A stretch of DNA of 64,000 nt, taken from assembly GCF_900109205.1 (NCBI RefSeq), contig NZ_FNZB01000002.1, positions 558,001 to 622,000 of the forward strand. Reading direction: 5' to 3'. The DNA comes from Sphingomonas sp. OV641. Lineage in GTDB: Bacteria; Pseudomonadota; Alphaproteobacteria; Sphingomonadales; Sphingomonadaceae. The notes below the pieces were generated by a model. That model was not told the DNA's origin and did not search any database. It worked only from the letters and a program-made list of their open reading frames with translations. The first letter of the stretch is position 1, and every line of letters begins with the position of its first letter. A program made the translations under genes and the position numbers. Positions 23,917 through 31,750 of the stretch are shown piece after piece.

Positions 23917-25770
23917 TTACGCCTCCACCTCGATCACGCCGTCGCTGAGCTCGTCCGCGAACAGCGCCTTCACCACGTCGTCTCGGGCGGTGAGCGTGGC
24001 GCGCTGGTTCACATAGCCCTTGTCGGTGATTTCGCCCGCGTCGATCGACGGCGGCGTGCGCAGCACGGCGAAGCGGCGGACGCGGCGTGACGAGCCGCCG
24101 GCGGTGGCGTTGAACGCCTCCAGCCTCTCCTTCACCAGTCCCTCCAGCGCCGGGATCGGATCAGAGCCGGGCGCTGCCTCCGCCAGGGTCTGCAACGCTG
24201 CGGGGGAGGGCCAGGCGAGGACGGCGATGAACGGCTTGTCCTGACCGGCGATCACCACATCCTGGATGTACGGCGAGCAGGCGGCGCAGATATCGGGGCG
24301 AAGCGTGCCGACCGACACCCAGGTACCGGTGGACAGCTTGAAATCCTCCGTGACGCGCCCGTCGAACACGAGGCCGAGTTCCGGCCGATCGGGATCGAGG
24401 AACTTCGCCGCGTCGCCCAGCATGTAATAGCCTTCCTCGTCGAAGGCAGCGGCGGTCTTTTCAGGATCGTTGTGATAGCCGGTGGTGACGGTCGGGCCCT
24501 TTACGCGCACCTCCAGCTTGGCGCCGTTGGGCACCAGCTTCAGCGTCGATCCCGGCAGCGGAAGCCCGATCAGGCCGACGCGCTCGGACGCCCAGTGGAC
24601 CACGGTGACGCCCAGCGTCTCGGTCGCGCCATACATGGTGGTGAAGGGCATGCGCTCGCCCGTTTCGGCAACCGCCAGTGCCTGCATGCGATCATACAGG
24701 TCATCGGAAAGCGTCGCGCCGCCATAGCCCATGCCGCGCAGGTTCTTGAAGAACGCCTGCCTGAGCGTCGCATCGCGCTCCATCGCATCGGCCAGCATGG
24801 CGAAGGCGACCGGCGCGGAGCCGAAGCTCATCGGCGATACCTCGCGCAGGTTGGCGATGGTCGTTTCGAACAGACCCGGTACCGGCTTGCCCTCGTCGAT
24901 GTAGAGCGTGCCGCCGCCGGCGATATTGGCGTTGAAGTGGATGGTCCCGGCTGAGATGTGATTCCACGGCATCCAATCGAGCGAGATCGGGTGATCAACG
25001 GGATCGGGATCGTCGCGCAGCCCCTCGGACGCGGCGATCAGGTTCACGAACATGCCCTGATGCTGCGGCACGCCCTTTGGCATGCCGGTGGAGCCGGAGG
25101 TGAAAAGGTATTTGCCGACCGTGTCATGGGTCAGCGCCTCACGCGCCGCATCCACCGCCGGCGTGGCGACGGTGCCGGTCAGCTCGGCAAAGGGAATGGT
25201 GCCAGCGCCGCCGTCAATGGTGACAAAGGTGAGCGAGGGATCAAGCTCCCGCAGCGTTTCGAACGCGCGGGCAAACGTTTCCGAGTTTTCGGCGAAGACG
25301 ATGCGCGGGCGCACGGTGTTGAAGCAATGCTTCAGCTTCGCGTGATCGGTGGAGACCAGGCTGTAGGCCGGGCTGAGTGGTGCGATCGGCACACCGGCGG
25401 TGAAGCAGCCAAGCATCAGGATGCCATGCGCCACCGAATTGCCGCTGATGCACATCACGGCATCGCCGGCGCCGAGCCCGCGATCGAGCAGCCATTGCGC
25501 AACGCTGTCCGCGGCCTTCTTTCCCTCGCCATAGGTGACGCCCTGCCACGGGCCATGGCCCGGTGCGCGCTGCATCAGCCACGGGCGATCGGGATGAAGC
25601 GCCGCCTTCTCGGCCATGACGTGCGGGATCGAGCGGGCCGGCGTGCCCATGGCGTGGTTCGAACTGACGAGGATGGCGCCATCCGGGCGATGCTCGACGG
25701 AAATGTCCGGCCCCTTCTGCGGCAGGCGGCGGAAGGGAGGCGGATTTGTCATGGCCGGCGCAGTCGCCAT
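23917..25770 (-). CDS. Feruloyl-CoA synthetase
   Basis: A 617-residue adenylate-forming enzyme that activates ferulate, p-coumarate or caffeate to the CoA thioester, the entry step of CoA-dependent hydroxycinnamate breakdown. It shows PIAPLSPAYSLVSTDHAKLKH (129-149), the P-loop LFTSGSTGMPKG (222-233), LDWMPWNHISAG, MYGATETLG and a late FDGRVTEDFKLSTGTWVSVG block. That set separates feruloyl-CoA synthetases from fatty acid ligases. AGGAGAG precedes the ATG. No feruloyl-CoA hydratase-lyase or vanillin dehydrogenase gene is adjacent. Confidence 0.87.
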   Translation of the reverse strand: MATAPAMTNPPPFRRLPQKGPDISVEHRPDGAILVSSNHAMGTPARSIPHVMAEKAALHPDRPWLMQRAPGHGPWQGVTYGEGKKAADSVAQWLLDRGLGAGDAVMCISGNSVAHGILMLGCFTAGVPIAPLSPAYSLVSTDHAKLKHCFNTVRPRIVFAENSETFARAFETLRELDPSLTFVTIDGGAGTIPFAELTGTVATPAVDAAREALTHDTVGKYLFTSGSTGMPKGVPQHQGMFVNLIAASEGLRDDPDPVDHPISLDWMPWNHISAGTIHFNANIAGGGTLYIDEGKPVPGLFETTIANLREVSPMSFGSAPVAFAMLADAMERDATLRQAFFKNLRGMGYGGATLSDDLYDRMQALAVAETGERMPFTTMYGATETLGVTVVHWASERVGLIGLPLPGSTLKLVPNGAKLEVRVKGPTVTTGYHNDPEKTAAAFDEEGYYMLGDAAKFLDPDRPELGLVFDGRVTEDFKLSTGTWVSVGTLRPDICAACSPYIQDVVIAGQDKPFIAVLAWPSPAALQTLAEAAPGSDPIPALEGLVKERLEAFNATAGGSSRRVRRFAVLRTPPSIDAGEITDKGYVNQRATLTARDDVVKALFADELSDGVIEVEA

Positions 25771-25822
25771 CGGGGTCTCTCCTGAAGTTTGTCCCGATAT
25801 AAGCCAGCCGTATTACGTTCGC

Positions 25823-26056
25823 CTAGCGCTGATTGTGCGCCTTACCGCCGTCCCGCACCGCCACATGGACCAGAACGGCGGTGGACAGGAGAATCGAGGA
25901 AACGAGCCCGCCGATCGCGAGCAGCCCGCCGCTCGTCACCTCGATCCGCGCGTCCAGGCGGTGGCGCTTGCCCAGCCGGATCGTCGCACGCGCGCGGTGA
26001 TGAATCGGAGCGGCGGCGCCGACCCGCGACACAGGGTGGATCAATGTGCCAGCCAT
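25823..26056 (-). CDS. Small hypothetical protein with one membrane segment, 77 residues
   Basis: The C-terminal half holds a hydrophobic helix (SGGLLAIGGLVSSILLSTAV) preceded by a basic KRHRLDARIEV segment, consistent with a single-pass membrane protein with a cytoplasmic basic N-terminus. The N-terminal 25 residues are less convincing and no ribosome-binding site precedes the ATG at 26056, so the true start may be internal. Family unrecognised. Confidence 0.5.
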   Translation of the reverse strand: MAGTLIHPVSRVGAAAPIHHRARATIRLGKRHRLDARIEVTSGGLLAIGGLVSSILLSTAVLVHVAVRDGGKAHNQR

Positions 26057-26176
26057 GTGCCGGTAACGCTGCGGCTGGGTTGGAGGTTCAACCGCTGCGC
26101 GCCCGTCAGCCGGGCAGGGTGACGGACCATGATCTCGGCATTACGGCAGGCCGGACAAAAAGCGGGAGCGAGGTGA

Positions 26177-27001
26177 ATGGAGCATATCGAGGGCTGGTCG
26201 CCGGTCGCGACCGAGCAGCAGGACGATCTGGTCGCGGCGCCGCTGCGCCGGCTGGCCGCCCTGTTCGATCATGACGGTGCGCATTGGCCCGGTGGCGAAC
26301 TGCCGCCGCTGGCGCATTGGTTGTTCTTCCTGCCCGAAGCGCCGCAATCCACGATCGGCGTGGACGGGCATCCCGCGCGCGGCGCCGCCCTGCCGCCGAT
26401 CGAGGCACCGCGCCGCATGTGGGCGGGCGGGCGGCTCAGCTTTCACGCGCCCTTGCCGATCGGCGCGCAGGCCACGCGGCGCAGCATCGTCACCGACGTG
26501 AAGGTGAAGGACGGGCGATCCGGGCAGCTAACCTTCGTGACGGTGCGGCATGACGTTACCGTGGATGGCGCGATCGCGGTGGTCGAGGAGCAGGATCTGG
26601 TGTTTCGCGGAGCAGGCAACGGCACGCCGCCGGCAGCGCCCGCCGATCCGCGCATGGCGGAGGTACGGCGAGAGGTGCGGTTCGATGCGACCGCGCTGTT
26701 CCGTTTCTCGGCGCTGACCTTCAACGCGCACCGCATCCATTACGACCGTCCTTATGCGGTGGCGGAGGAACTGTACCCGGACCTGGTGGTGCATGGGCCA
26801 TATCAGGCGATGCTGCTGGCCGATCACCTGCTGCGCAGCCGCCCGGGCGCGCGGCTGACGCACTTTTCCTTCCGCGGCGCGCGGCCGTTGTTCGTGGATC
26901 GCGTGGCGGCGCTGAACCTTGCGGGCGAAGGGCAAGTGTCGCTGTGGACGACGGATCAGGACGGCTGCGCCTGCATGGAAGCGGAGGCGCGGCTGGCCTG
27001 A
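26177..27001 (+). CDS. MaoC/FAS1-type acyl-CoA hydratase (mesaconyl-C4-CoA hydratase-like)
   Basis: A 274-residue double-hotdog protein. The N-terminal half resembles the FAS1-like dehydratase domain (PPLAHWLFFLPEAPQ, then MWAGGRLSFHAPLPIGA). The C-terminal half has FRFSALTFNAHRIHYDRPYA, the hydratase catalytic segment with His and a nearby VVHGPYQAMLLADHL. This architecture is seen in mesaconyl-C4-CoA hydratase and HTD2-like 3-hydroxyacyl-CoA dehydratases. It would add water across a C5 enoyl-CoA, potentially linking to the CitE-like lyase at 17456. GCGAGGTGA lies before the ATG. Confidence 0.8.
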   Translation: MEHIEGWSPVATEQQDDLVAAPLRRLAALFDHDGAHWPGGELPPLAHWLFFLPEAPQSTIGVDGHPARGAALPPIEAPRRMWAGGRLSFHAPLPIGAQATRRSIVTDVKVKDGRSGQLTFVTVRHDVTVDGAIAVVEEQDLVFRGAGNGTPPAAPADPRMAEVRREVRFDATALFRFSALTFNAHRIHYDRPYAVAEELYPDLVVHGPYQAMLLADHLLRSRPGARLTHFSFRGARPLFVDRVAALNLAGEGQVSLWTTDQDGCACMEAEARLA

Positions 27002-27904
27002 TCAATCAGGCATCGGGCCGGCGATCAGCAGCGGGTCGATCCGGGCATCCTTCCACTTCATCGCCCAGTGGAGGTGCGGCCCCGAGGCCCGGCCGGTGGC
27101 GCCGATCGCACCGACCACCTGCCCCTGGCGAACGCGCGTGCCGACCGGCACGTCGATGCGGGACAGGTGAAGAAAGGCGCTGTTCAGGCCCATGCCGTGG
27201 TCGATGATCAGCAGATTGCCCTCCAGCGTGAAGGGCGCGTCGGCGGCGAGAACCACCACGCCGTCCGCCGGCGCCACGACCGGCGTTCCGGTGGGACGCG
27301 CCACGTCGACGCCCGAATGGTAGGAGCCGGGCTCCCCCCGATAGATGCGCTGCGCCCCGAACAGGCCGGAGATCCGGCCCGTCACCGGCCAGATGATGCG
27401 CTGACGCCAGCCTTCCGCGGCCTCCATCCGGCCTCGCGCGGCCTCTATTTGGGCAAGTTCGGCCGGACGGCGGCGCTGAAAGTCCGCGCTGGGCACGGGA
27501 TATTTGGCGACACGATCCAGCCGTTCGATGCGCCACGCGCGCGGGGCCACCGACAGATGGTGAGTCGCGGTCCGGCCATCACTGAGGCGCGCCGTCAGCA
27601 CCGATGCGGGGCCGGCATCGCGGTCGAAGGCGATCACGAAGCGGCGGTCGGCGGCAATCGTGACGGGCGTGCCGTCCTTCAGCAGTTCCACCGTTCCAAC
27701 AGGCGCAGTGCCGAGCATCAGGCCGCCCTGGCTGGCGGTGCCGCTGATCGCGAAACGCGGGGGCGGGAGCGGAGCGGGTGCTGGCGCAGGGGGCGCGACC
27801 GGCGCCGACCGCACCGCCGGCAGCGGTTCGGGCGCGCTCGCCGCCGGCGCGACGCAAGCGGCAAGAACGAGCGGGAGCAATGCTGCCGGCAGGGCCGGCT
27901 TCAT
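27002..27904 (-). CDS. M23 family metallopeptidase, lipoprotein
   Basis: 300 residues. A signal peptide ends in a lipobox (LVLAAC, Cys17), followed by an Ala/Pro-rich linker, a beta-rich segment, and a C-terminal LytM/M23 domain. Zinc ligands and catalytic His are visible in YHSGVDVARP (H-x3-D) and PHLHWAMKWKDARIDP (HxH). An intact M23 domain predicts peptidoglycan DD-endopeptidase activity or amidase activation at the outer membrane. The stop abuts the convergent hydratase stop with no intergenic base. The start overlaps the DUF2093 stop (ATGA). Confidence 0.92.
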   Translation of the reverse strand: MKPALPAALLPLVLAACVAPAASAPEPLPAVRSAPVAPPAPAPAPLPPPRFAISGTASQGGLMLGTAPVGTVELLKDGTPVTIAADRRFVIAFDRDAGPASVLTARLSDGRTATHHLSVAPRAWRIERLDRVAKYPVPSADFQRRRPAELAQIEAARGRMEAAEGWRQRIIWPVTGRISGLFGAQRIYRGEPGSYHSGVDVARPTGTPVVAPADGVVVLAADAPFTLEGNLLIIDHGMGLNSAFLHLSRIDVPVGTRVRQGQVVGAIGATGRASGPHLHWAMKWKDARIDPLLIAGPMPD

Positions 27905-28101
27905 TGCGGCGCCATCGCCTCCGCCGACAAGGCCGCGCTGGCAAAGGCGCGCTGCGTGGCAACGTCCCAATAGCGCAGATCCTCGATCGCAATGCGCGCG
28001 CCGCTCACGCCGCAGACCACATGATCGCCGGGGGTGAGCACACGAAAGCCATTGGCCATGTAGTGGATCCGCGCAGGGCGATCGGTTTTCGACATCAACA
28101 T
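27901..28101 (-). CDS. DUF2093 domain protein, 66 residues
   Basis: The motifs PARIHYMANGFRVLTPGDHVVCGVSG and IAIEDLRYWDVATQRAFAS are those of the alphaproteobacterial DUF2093 family, whose function is unknown. GGAAGG lies 6 nt before the ATG at 28101, which I prefer over a TTG two codons upstream. It sits between xseA and the M23 peptidase on the same strand and overlaps the latter by four bases, so the three genes are probably one operon. Confidence 0.85.
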   Translation of the reverse strand: MLMSKTDRPARIHYMANGFRVLTPGDHVVCGVSGARIAIEDLRYWDVATQRAFASAALSAEAMAPQ

Positions 28102-28112
28102 ATTCAACCTTC

Positions 28113-29480
28113 CTAAAGCAGCGTCGGCTGTTCGGGTTTCGCCGGGGAGTAGGAGCGCGCACGGGCGCCCTCAACCTTTGTCTCCACGGCGCCGTCAGCA
28201 AACTTCAGCGTCAGCGCGCCCGCCGCCCTGGCAGCCGCCGCGCTGGTCAGCGTCGCGCCGGCGCGATCGGTCACGCGGGCATAGCCGCGGGCAAGCGGCG
28301 CATCGGGATCGACCGAGGCGAGCAGCCGGCCGAGATCCTCCAGCCGCTGACGCGCGCCTTCCAGCCGGCGCTGGAGCAAAGCGGGGCGCAGGACCGCGCC
28401 GGTGCGGTCAAGCTCGCCGCGCGCCCGCACGACGCGCCGTTCGAGGCCGCGATCAAGCCGCGCGCCAAGATCGTCCACGCGCTGCCGCTGGGGGCCGAGC
28501 AGGCGATCCCGGCTGGGCAGCAGCCGCGCCATCGCGTCGAGCCGCTCGCGCCCGCGCTCGACATAGCGCCGCGCACAGCGCTCGATCCGCTGGCCGTGCG
28601 CGCCAACAGTGAAGCGCAGATCGGCCAGCACCGGCACAGCCAGCTCCGCCGCCGCAGTCGGCGTCGGCGCGCGCAGGTCGGCGGCGTGGTCGCAAAGGGT
28701 GGTGTCGGTCTCGTGCCCGACGGCGGAGATGATCGGGATCGAACAGGCGGCGACGGCGCGCACCACCGCCTCCTCGTTGAACGCCCAGAGATCCTCGATC
28801 GAGCCGCCGCCGCGCGCCACGATGACGAGATCGGGGCGAAGGTGATCGGGCAAGGCGTCAAAGCCACGCACCGCGGCGGCCACTTCGTTTGCGGCACCAT
28901 CGCCCTGCACCTTCACCGGCCAGACCAGCACATGGCTGGGGCAGCGATCCTCCAGCCGGTGGAGGATGTCGCGGATCACGGCGCCGGTGGGCGAGGTGAC
29001 GACGCCGATGCGGCGTGGCATGAACGGGAGCGGCGCACGCGCCTTTGACTTGGCGAACAGACCCTCGGCATCGAAGCGGGCCTTGTTGCGCTCCAGCAGC
29101 GCCATGAGCGCGCCGGCGCCGGCCAGCTCCATGCGTTCAATGATGATCTGATATTTGGATCGGCCGGGATAGGTGGTGAGGCGGCCGGTCGCGACCACCT
29201 CGATCCCGTCCTCGGGGCGAAAGGCGAGGCCGGCCGCCTGCCCCTTCCAGATGACGCCGTCGATCACGGCAGCGTCGTCCTTCAGGCAGAGATAGCAATG
29301 GCCGGAGGCGACCCGCTTGTAGCCGGAAATCTCGCCGCGCAGGCGGACATGGCTGAATTCGCCCTCCACCACCCGCTTGAGCCGGGACGAAAGCTCGCCC
29401 ACCGACATGGCGGCGGCGTTGTCCCCGGGGGTCGGGTCCGCTACCAGCCGCGCGGAAACGTCGAAAAAGGGGTCGGGCAT
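28113..29480 (-). CDS. xseA: Exodeoxyribonuclease VII large subunit
   Basis: 455 residues; with XseB degrades single-stranded DNA in both directions. The N-terminal OB fold (FSHVRLRGEISGYKRVASGHCYLCLKD), the GVVTSPTGAVIRDILHRL block and VIVARGGGSIEDLWAFNEE catalytic region are present, followed by coiled-coil helices. Acidic/glycine-rich RGGGS and the GHETDTTLCDHAAD segment are intact. The start ([13 protein letters not shown]) uses a CAT on the plus strand that shares two bases with the purD ATG. xseB is not adjacent. Confidence 0.95.
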   Translation of the reverse strand: MPDPFFDVSARLVADPTPGDNAAAMSVGELSSRLKRVVEGEFSHVRLRGEISGYKRVASGHCYLCLKDDAAVIDGVIWKGQAAGLAFRPEDGIEVVATGRLTTYPGRSKYQIIIERMELAGAGALMALLERNKARFDAEGLFAKSKARAPLPFMPRRIGVVTSPTGAVIRDILHRLEDRCPSHVLVWPVKVQGDGAANEVAAAVRGFDALPDHLRPDLVIVARGGGSIEDLWAFNEEAVVRAVAACSIPIISAVGHETDTTLCDHAADLRAPTPTAAAELAVPVLADLRFTVGAHGQRIERCARRYVERGRERLDAMARLLPSRDRLLGPQRQRVDDLGARLDRGLERRVVRARGELDRTGAVLRPALLQRRLEGARQRLEDLGRLLASVDPDAPLARGYARVTDRAGATLTSAAAARAAGALTLKFADGAVETKVEGARARSYSPAKPEQPTLL

Positions 29481-30744
29481 GAACGTCCTGCTGATCGGAT
29501 CGGGCGGGCGCGAGCACGCTCTGGCATGGAAACTCGCGCAATCTGAACGCATAGATACGCTCTATGCCGCGCCCGGCAACCCCGGCATCGCGCAGCATGC
29601 GACGGTTCCGGACCTGAACGTGTCGGATCACCGCGCGGTGATCGACTTCATCCGGCGGCACCAGATCGGGCTGGTCGTGGTCGGCCCCGAGGCGCCGCTG
29701 GTCGAAGGACTGGCCGACAATATCCGCACCGTCGGCGTGCCGGTGTTCGGACCCGGGCGCGAGGCGGCGAAGCTGGAGGGATCCAAGGGCTTCACCAAGG
29801 ATCTGTGCGCGCGCGTCGGCATTCCGACGGCGCGCTATTTCCGTGTGACGTCCAAGGACGGGGCGCTTGCCTGCCTGGACGATTTCGCGGACGGCGAGCA
29901 GCTGCGCTGTGTCATCAAGGCGGACGGGCTGGCGGCCGGCAAGGGCGTGGTGGTGGCAATGACCCGCGCCGAGGCGGAGGCCGCGATCGCCGCGCTGTTC
30001 ACCGGCGGACCGGCGGAAGCGGTGATCGAGGAGTTCCTGGAGGGTGAGGAGGCGAGCCTCTTCGTCCTGTCGGACGGCACCAGCATCGCAAGCTTCGGCA
30101 GCGCGCAGGATCACAAGCGCGTCGGCGACGGGGACACCGGGCCCAATACCGGCGGCATGGGCGCCTATTCTCCTGCCGCCGTGCTCACCCCGGAACTGGA
30201 GGAGCGGGCGCTGGGCGAGATCGTGCGCCCGACGATCGATGCGCTGGCGGCAGCGGGCACGCCCTATATCGGCGTTCTCTACGCAGGGCTGATGCTGACG
30301 ACCGAAGGGCCCAAGCTGATCGAATATAATGTCCGCTTCGGCGATCCTGAATGCCAGGTGCTGATGGCGCGGTTCGAAGGCGACCTCTTGGAGACGCTGC
30401 TGTCGGTGGCGGAAGGGCGGCTGGCCGATGCGCCCGCGCCCGCCTTCGCCGAGGCGGTCGCGCTGACGGTGGTGATGGCAGCGAACGGCTATCCGGGCAC
30501 GCCCGAGACGGGCGGGGCGATCGGCGGCGTGGATGCGGCCGAGGCAACGGGCGCGGTGGTATTCCAGGCGGGCACGCGCGAAGCGAACGGGCAGCTGGTT
30601 TCCGCCGGCGGGCGCGTGCTGGCGGTGACCGCGACGGGCAGCACCGTTGCCGAGGCGCAGCGCCGTGCCTATGCGGCCGTCGACGTGCTGGATTTCCCGA
30701 CCGGCTTCTGCCGCCGCGACATCGGGTGGCGCGCGATCGCATAA
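29479..30744 (+). CDS. purD: Phosphoribosylamine-glycine ligase
   Basis: 421 residues; ATP-dependent ligation of glycine to phosphoribosylamine, second step of purine synthesis. [22 protein letters not shown] is the standard N-terminus. [18 protein letters not shown] begins the ATP-grasp domain, with [28 protein letters not shown] and [10 protein letters not shown] as later signatures. AAGGGG precedes the ATG. Divergent from xseA, with overlapping start codons (CATG), so each promoter must lie inside the other's coding sequence or transcription comes from further off. Confidence 0.97.
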   Translation: MNVLLIGSGGREHALAWKLAQSERIDTLYAAPGNPGIAQHATVPDLNVSDHRAVIDFIRRHQIGLVVVGPEAPLVEGLADNIRTVGVPVFGPGREAAKLEGSKGFTKDLCARVGIPTARYFRVTSKDGALACLDDFADGEQLRCVIKADGLAAGKGVVVAMTRAEAEAAIAALFTGGPAEAVIEEFLEGEEASLFVLSDGTSIASFGSAQDHKRVGDGDTGPNTGGMGAYSPAAVLTPELEERALGEIVRPTIDALAAAGTPYIGVLYAGLMLTTEGPKLIEYNVRFGDPECQVLMARFEGDLLETLLSVAEGRLADAPAPAFAEAVALTVVMAANGYPGTPETGGAIGGVDAAEATGAVVFQAGTREANGQLVSAGGRVLAVTATGSTVAEAQRRAYAAVDVLDFPTGFCRRDIGWRAIA

Positions 30745-30756
30745 GGAAGGCGGCGC

Positions 30757-30781
30757 GGCGGCGGGCCAATCGTCCGCCGCC
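30757..30781 (+). terminator. GC-rich hairpin after purD
   Basis: GGCGGCGG (30757-30764) pairs with CCGCCGCC (30774-30781) across a 9-nt loop, 12 nt after the purD stop. A second smaller stem TCCCGC/GCGGGA lies at 30802-30818. No T-run follows, so termination is uncertain. Confidence 0.4.
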
Positions 30782-30866
30782 AATCGGTGAATTACGCAAA
30801 CTCCCGCCCGTTGCGGGAACCATGCACCGCGCCTAAGGCTTGGCGCCTGGCGTAGCGGAGTGTTTC

Positions 30867-31637
30867 ATGCAGCCCACCACGGTGGACAATACCATGACCA
30901 GCATCGTGCTGGTGGTCATCGCGATTGCCGCGGTGCTGACGATCGTCGCCATTCTGGTGGGCGTTCGCAAGAGAAACGCGCGCCGGGAAGCGGATGCGGC
31001 GGAGAACGCCCGGCTGGCGGAGCGCCCCGCCACCGATCGCCCGCTGAACGACGATGACGCCACGGACGTGCCGCCCGCGTCGGCACCGGCCCGTCCGGCT
31101 TCAACGCCCGCTGCCCCGATCGCAGCGCCCGCCACGCCCGTTCCGGTCGCGCCGCCACCCCCGCCGCTGACCGACATGCCCGAGGTCGCGCCGGCCGCGC
31201 CGCTCGCCGATGCGCCAGCGCCGCTGACCGACGAGCCCGTGGCCGCCGCCGCGCCGCTGCAGGCGTCCCCAGCCGCCGAAGCGCAGCCGATGCCGGCGAG
31301 CCCGACCGGCGCCGCTGCCGAACCGGCACCCGAGCAGGCGCCGGCGCCGGCACCCGCGCCGACCGTCGCGCCAGCCGTGCCGGCGGGGCCTGCGCCGGGA
31401 GAAGCGCCGGTCACGCAGATCAAGGGCCTGGGCCCGAAAGTGGCTTCGATGCTGGCGGAAATGGGCATCGTCACCGTGGGCGAGCTTGCCGCGCTGGATC
31501 AGCGCGCCGCGGAAGATCTGGATGCGCGTCTCGGGCCGTTCACCGGCCGCATGGGCCGCGACCGCTGGCTGGAACAGGCCAAGCTGCTGGCCGCCGGCGA
31601 CATCAAGGGCTTCGAGGAGCGCTTCGGCAAGCTGTAG
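30867..31637 (+). CDS. Membrane-anchored helix-hairpin-helix protein with Ala/Pro linker
   Basis: 256 residues in three parts: an N-terminal membrane helix (TSIVLVVIAIAAVLTIVAIL) followed by a basic RKRNARRE segment; a ~140-residue Ala/Pro-rich low-complexity linker; and a C-terminal helix-hairpin-helix domain (IKGLGPKVASMLAEMGIVTV, then GRMGRDRWLEQAKLLA). The HhH resembles the 'flap endonuclease-1-like 5' DNA nuclease' family, but only the DNA-binding motif is present and no catalytic nuclease residues are evident. I chose the ATG at 30867 (GGAGTG upstream). It is followed by polA, 113 bp away. Confidence 0.75.
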   Translation: MQPTTVDNTMTSIVLVVIAIAAVLTIVAILVGVRKRNARREADAAENARLAERPATDRPLNDDDATDVPPASAPARPASTPAAPIAAPATPVPVAPPPPPLTDMPEVAPAAPLADAPAPLTDEPVAAAAPLQASPAAEAQPMPASPTGAAAEPAPEQAPAPAPAPTVAPAVPAGPAPGEAPVTQIKGLGPKVASMLAEMGIVTVGELAALDQRAAEDLDARLGPFTGRMGRDRWLEQAKLLAAGDIKGFEERFGKL

Positions 31638-31750
31638 TCACCCGCGCCGTTCGCCCCGCGCATGGCCGACGGACCAGCGGCGGCGGCGTGCGCGCCGGAC
31701 CGGTGCTTCCGCAATTTGTGAGCCGCCGCACGATCCGCTAAGCGGCCACC

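Noticed and set aside
31638..31750. Small RNA or terminator between the HhH gene and polA
   Set aside because: No convincing stem with T-run or conserved element visible.
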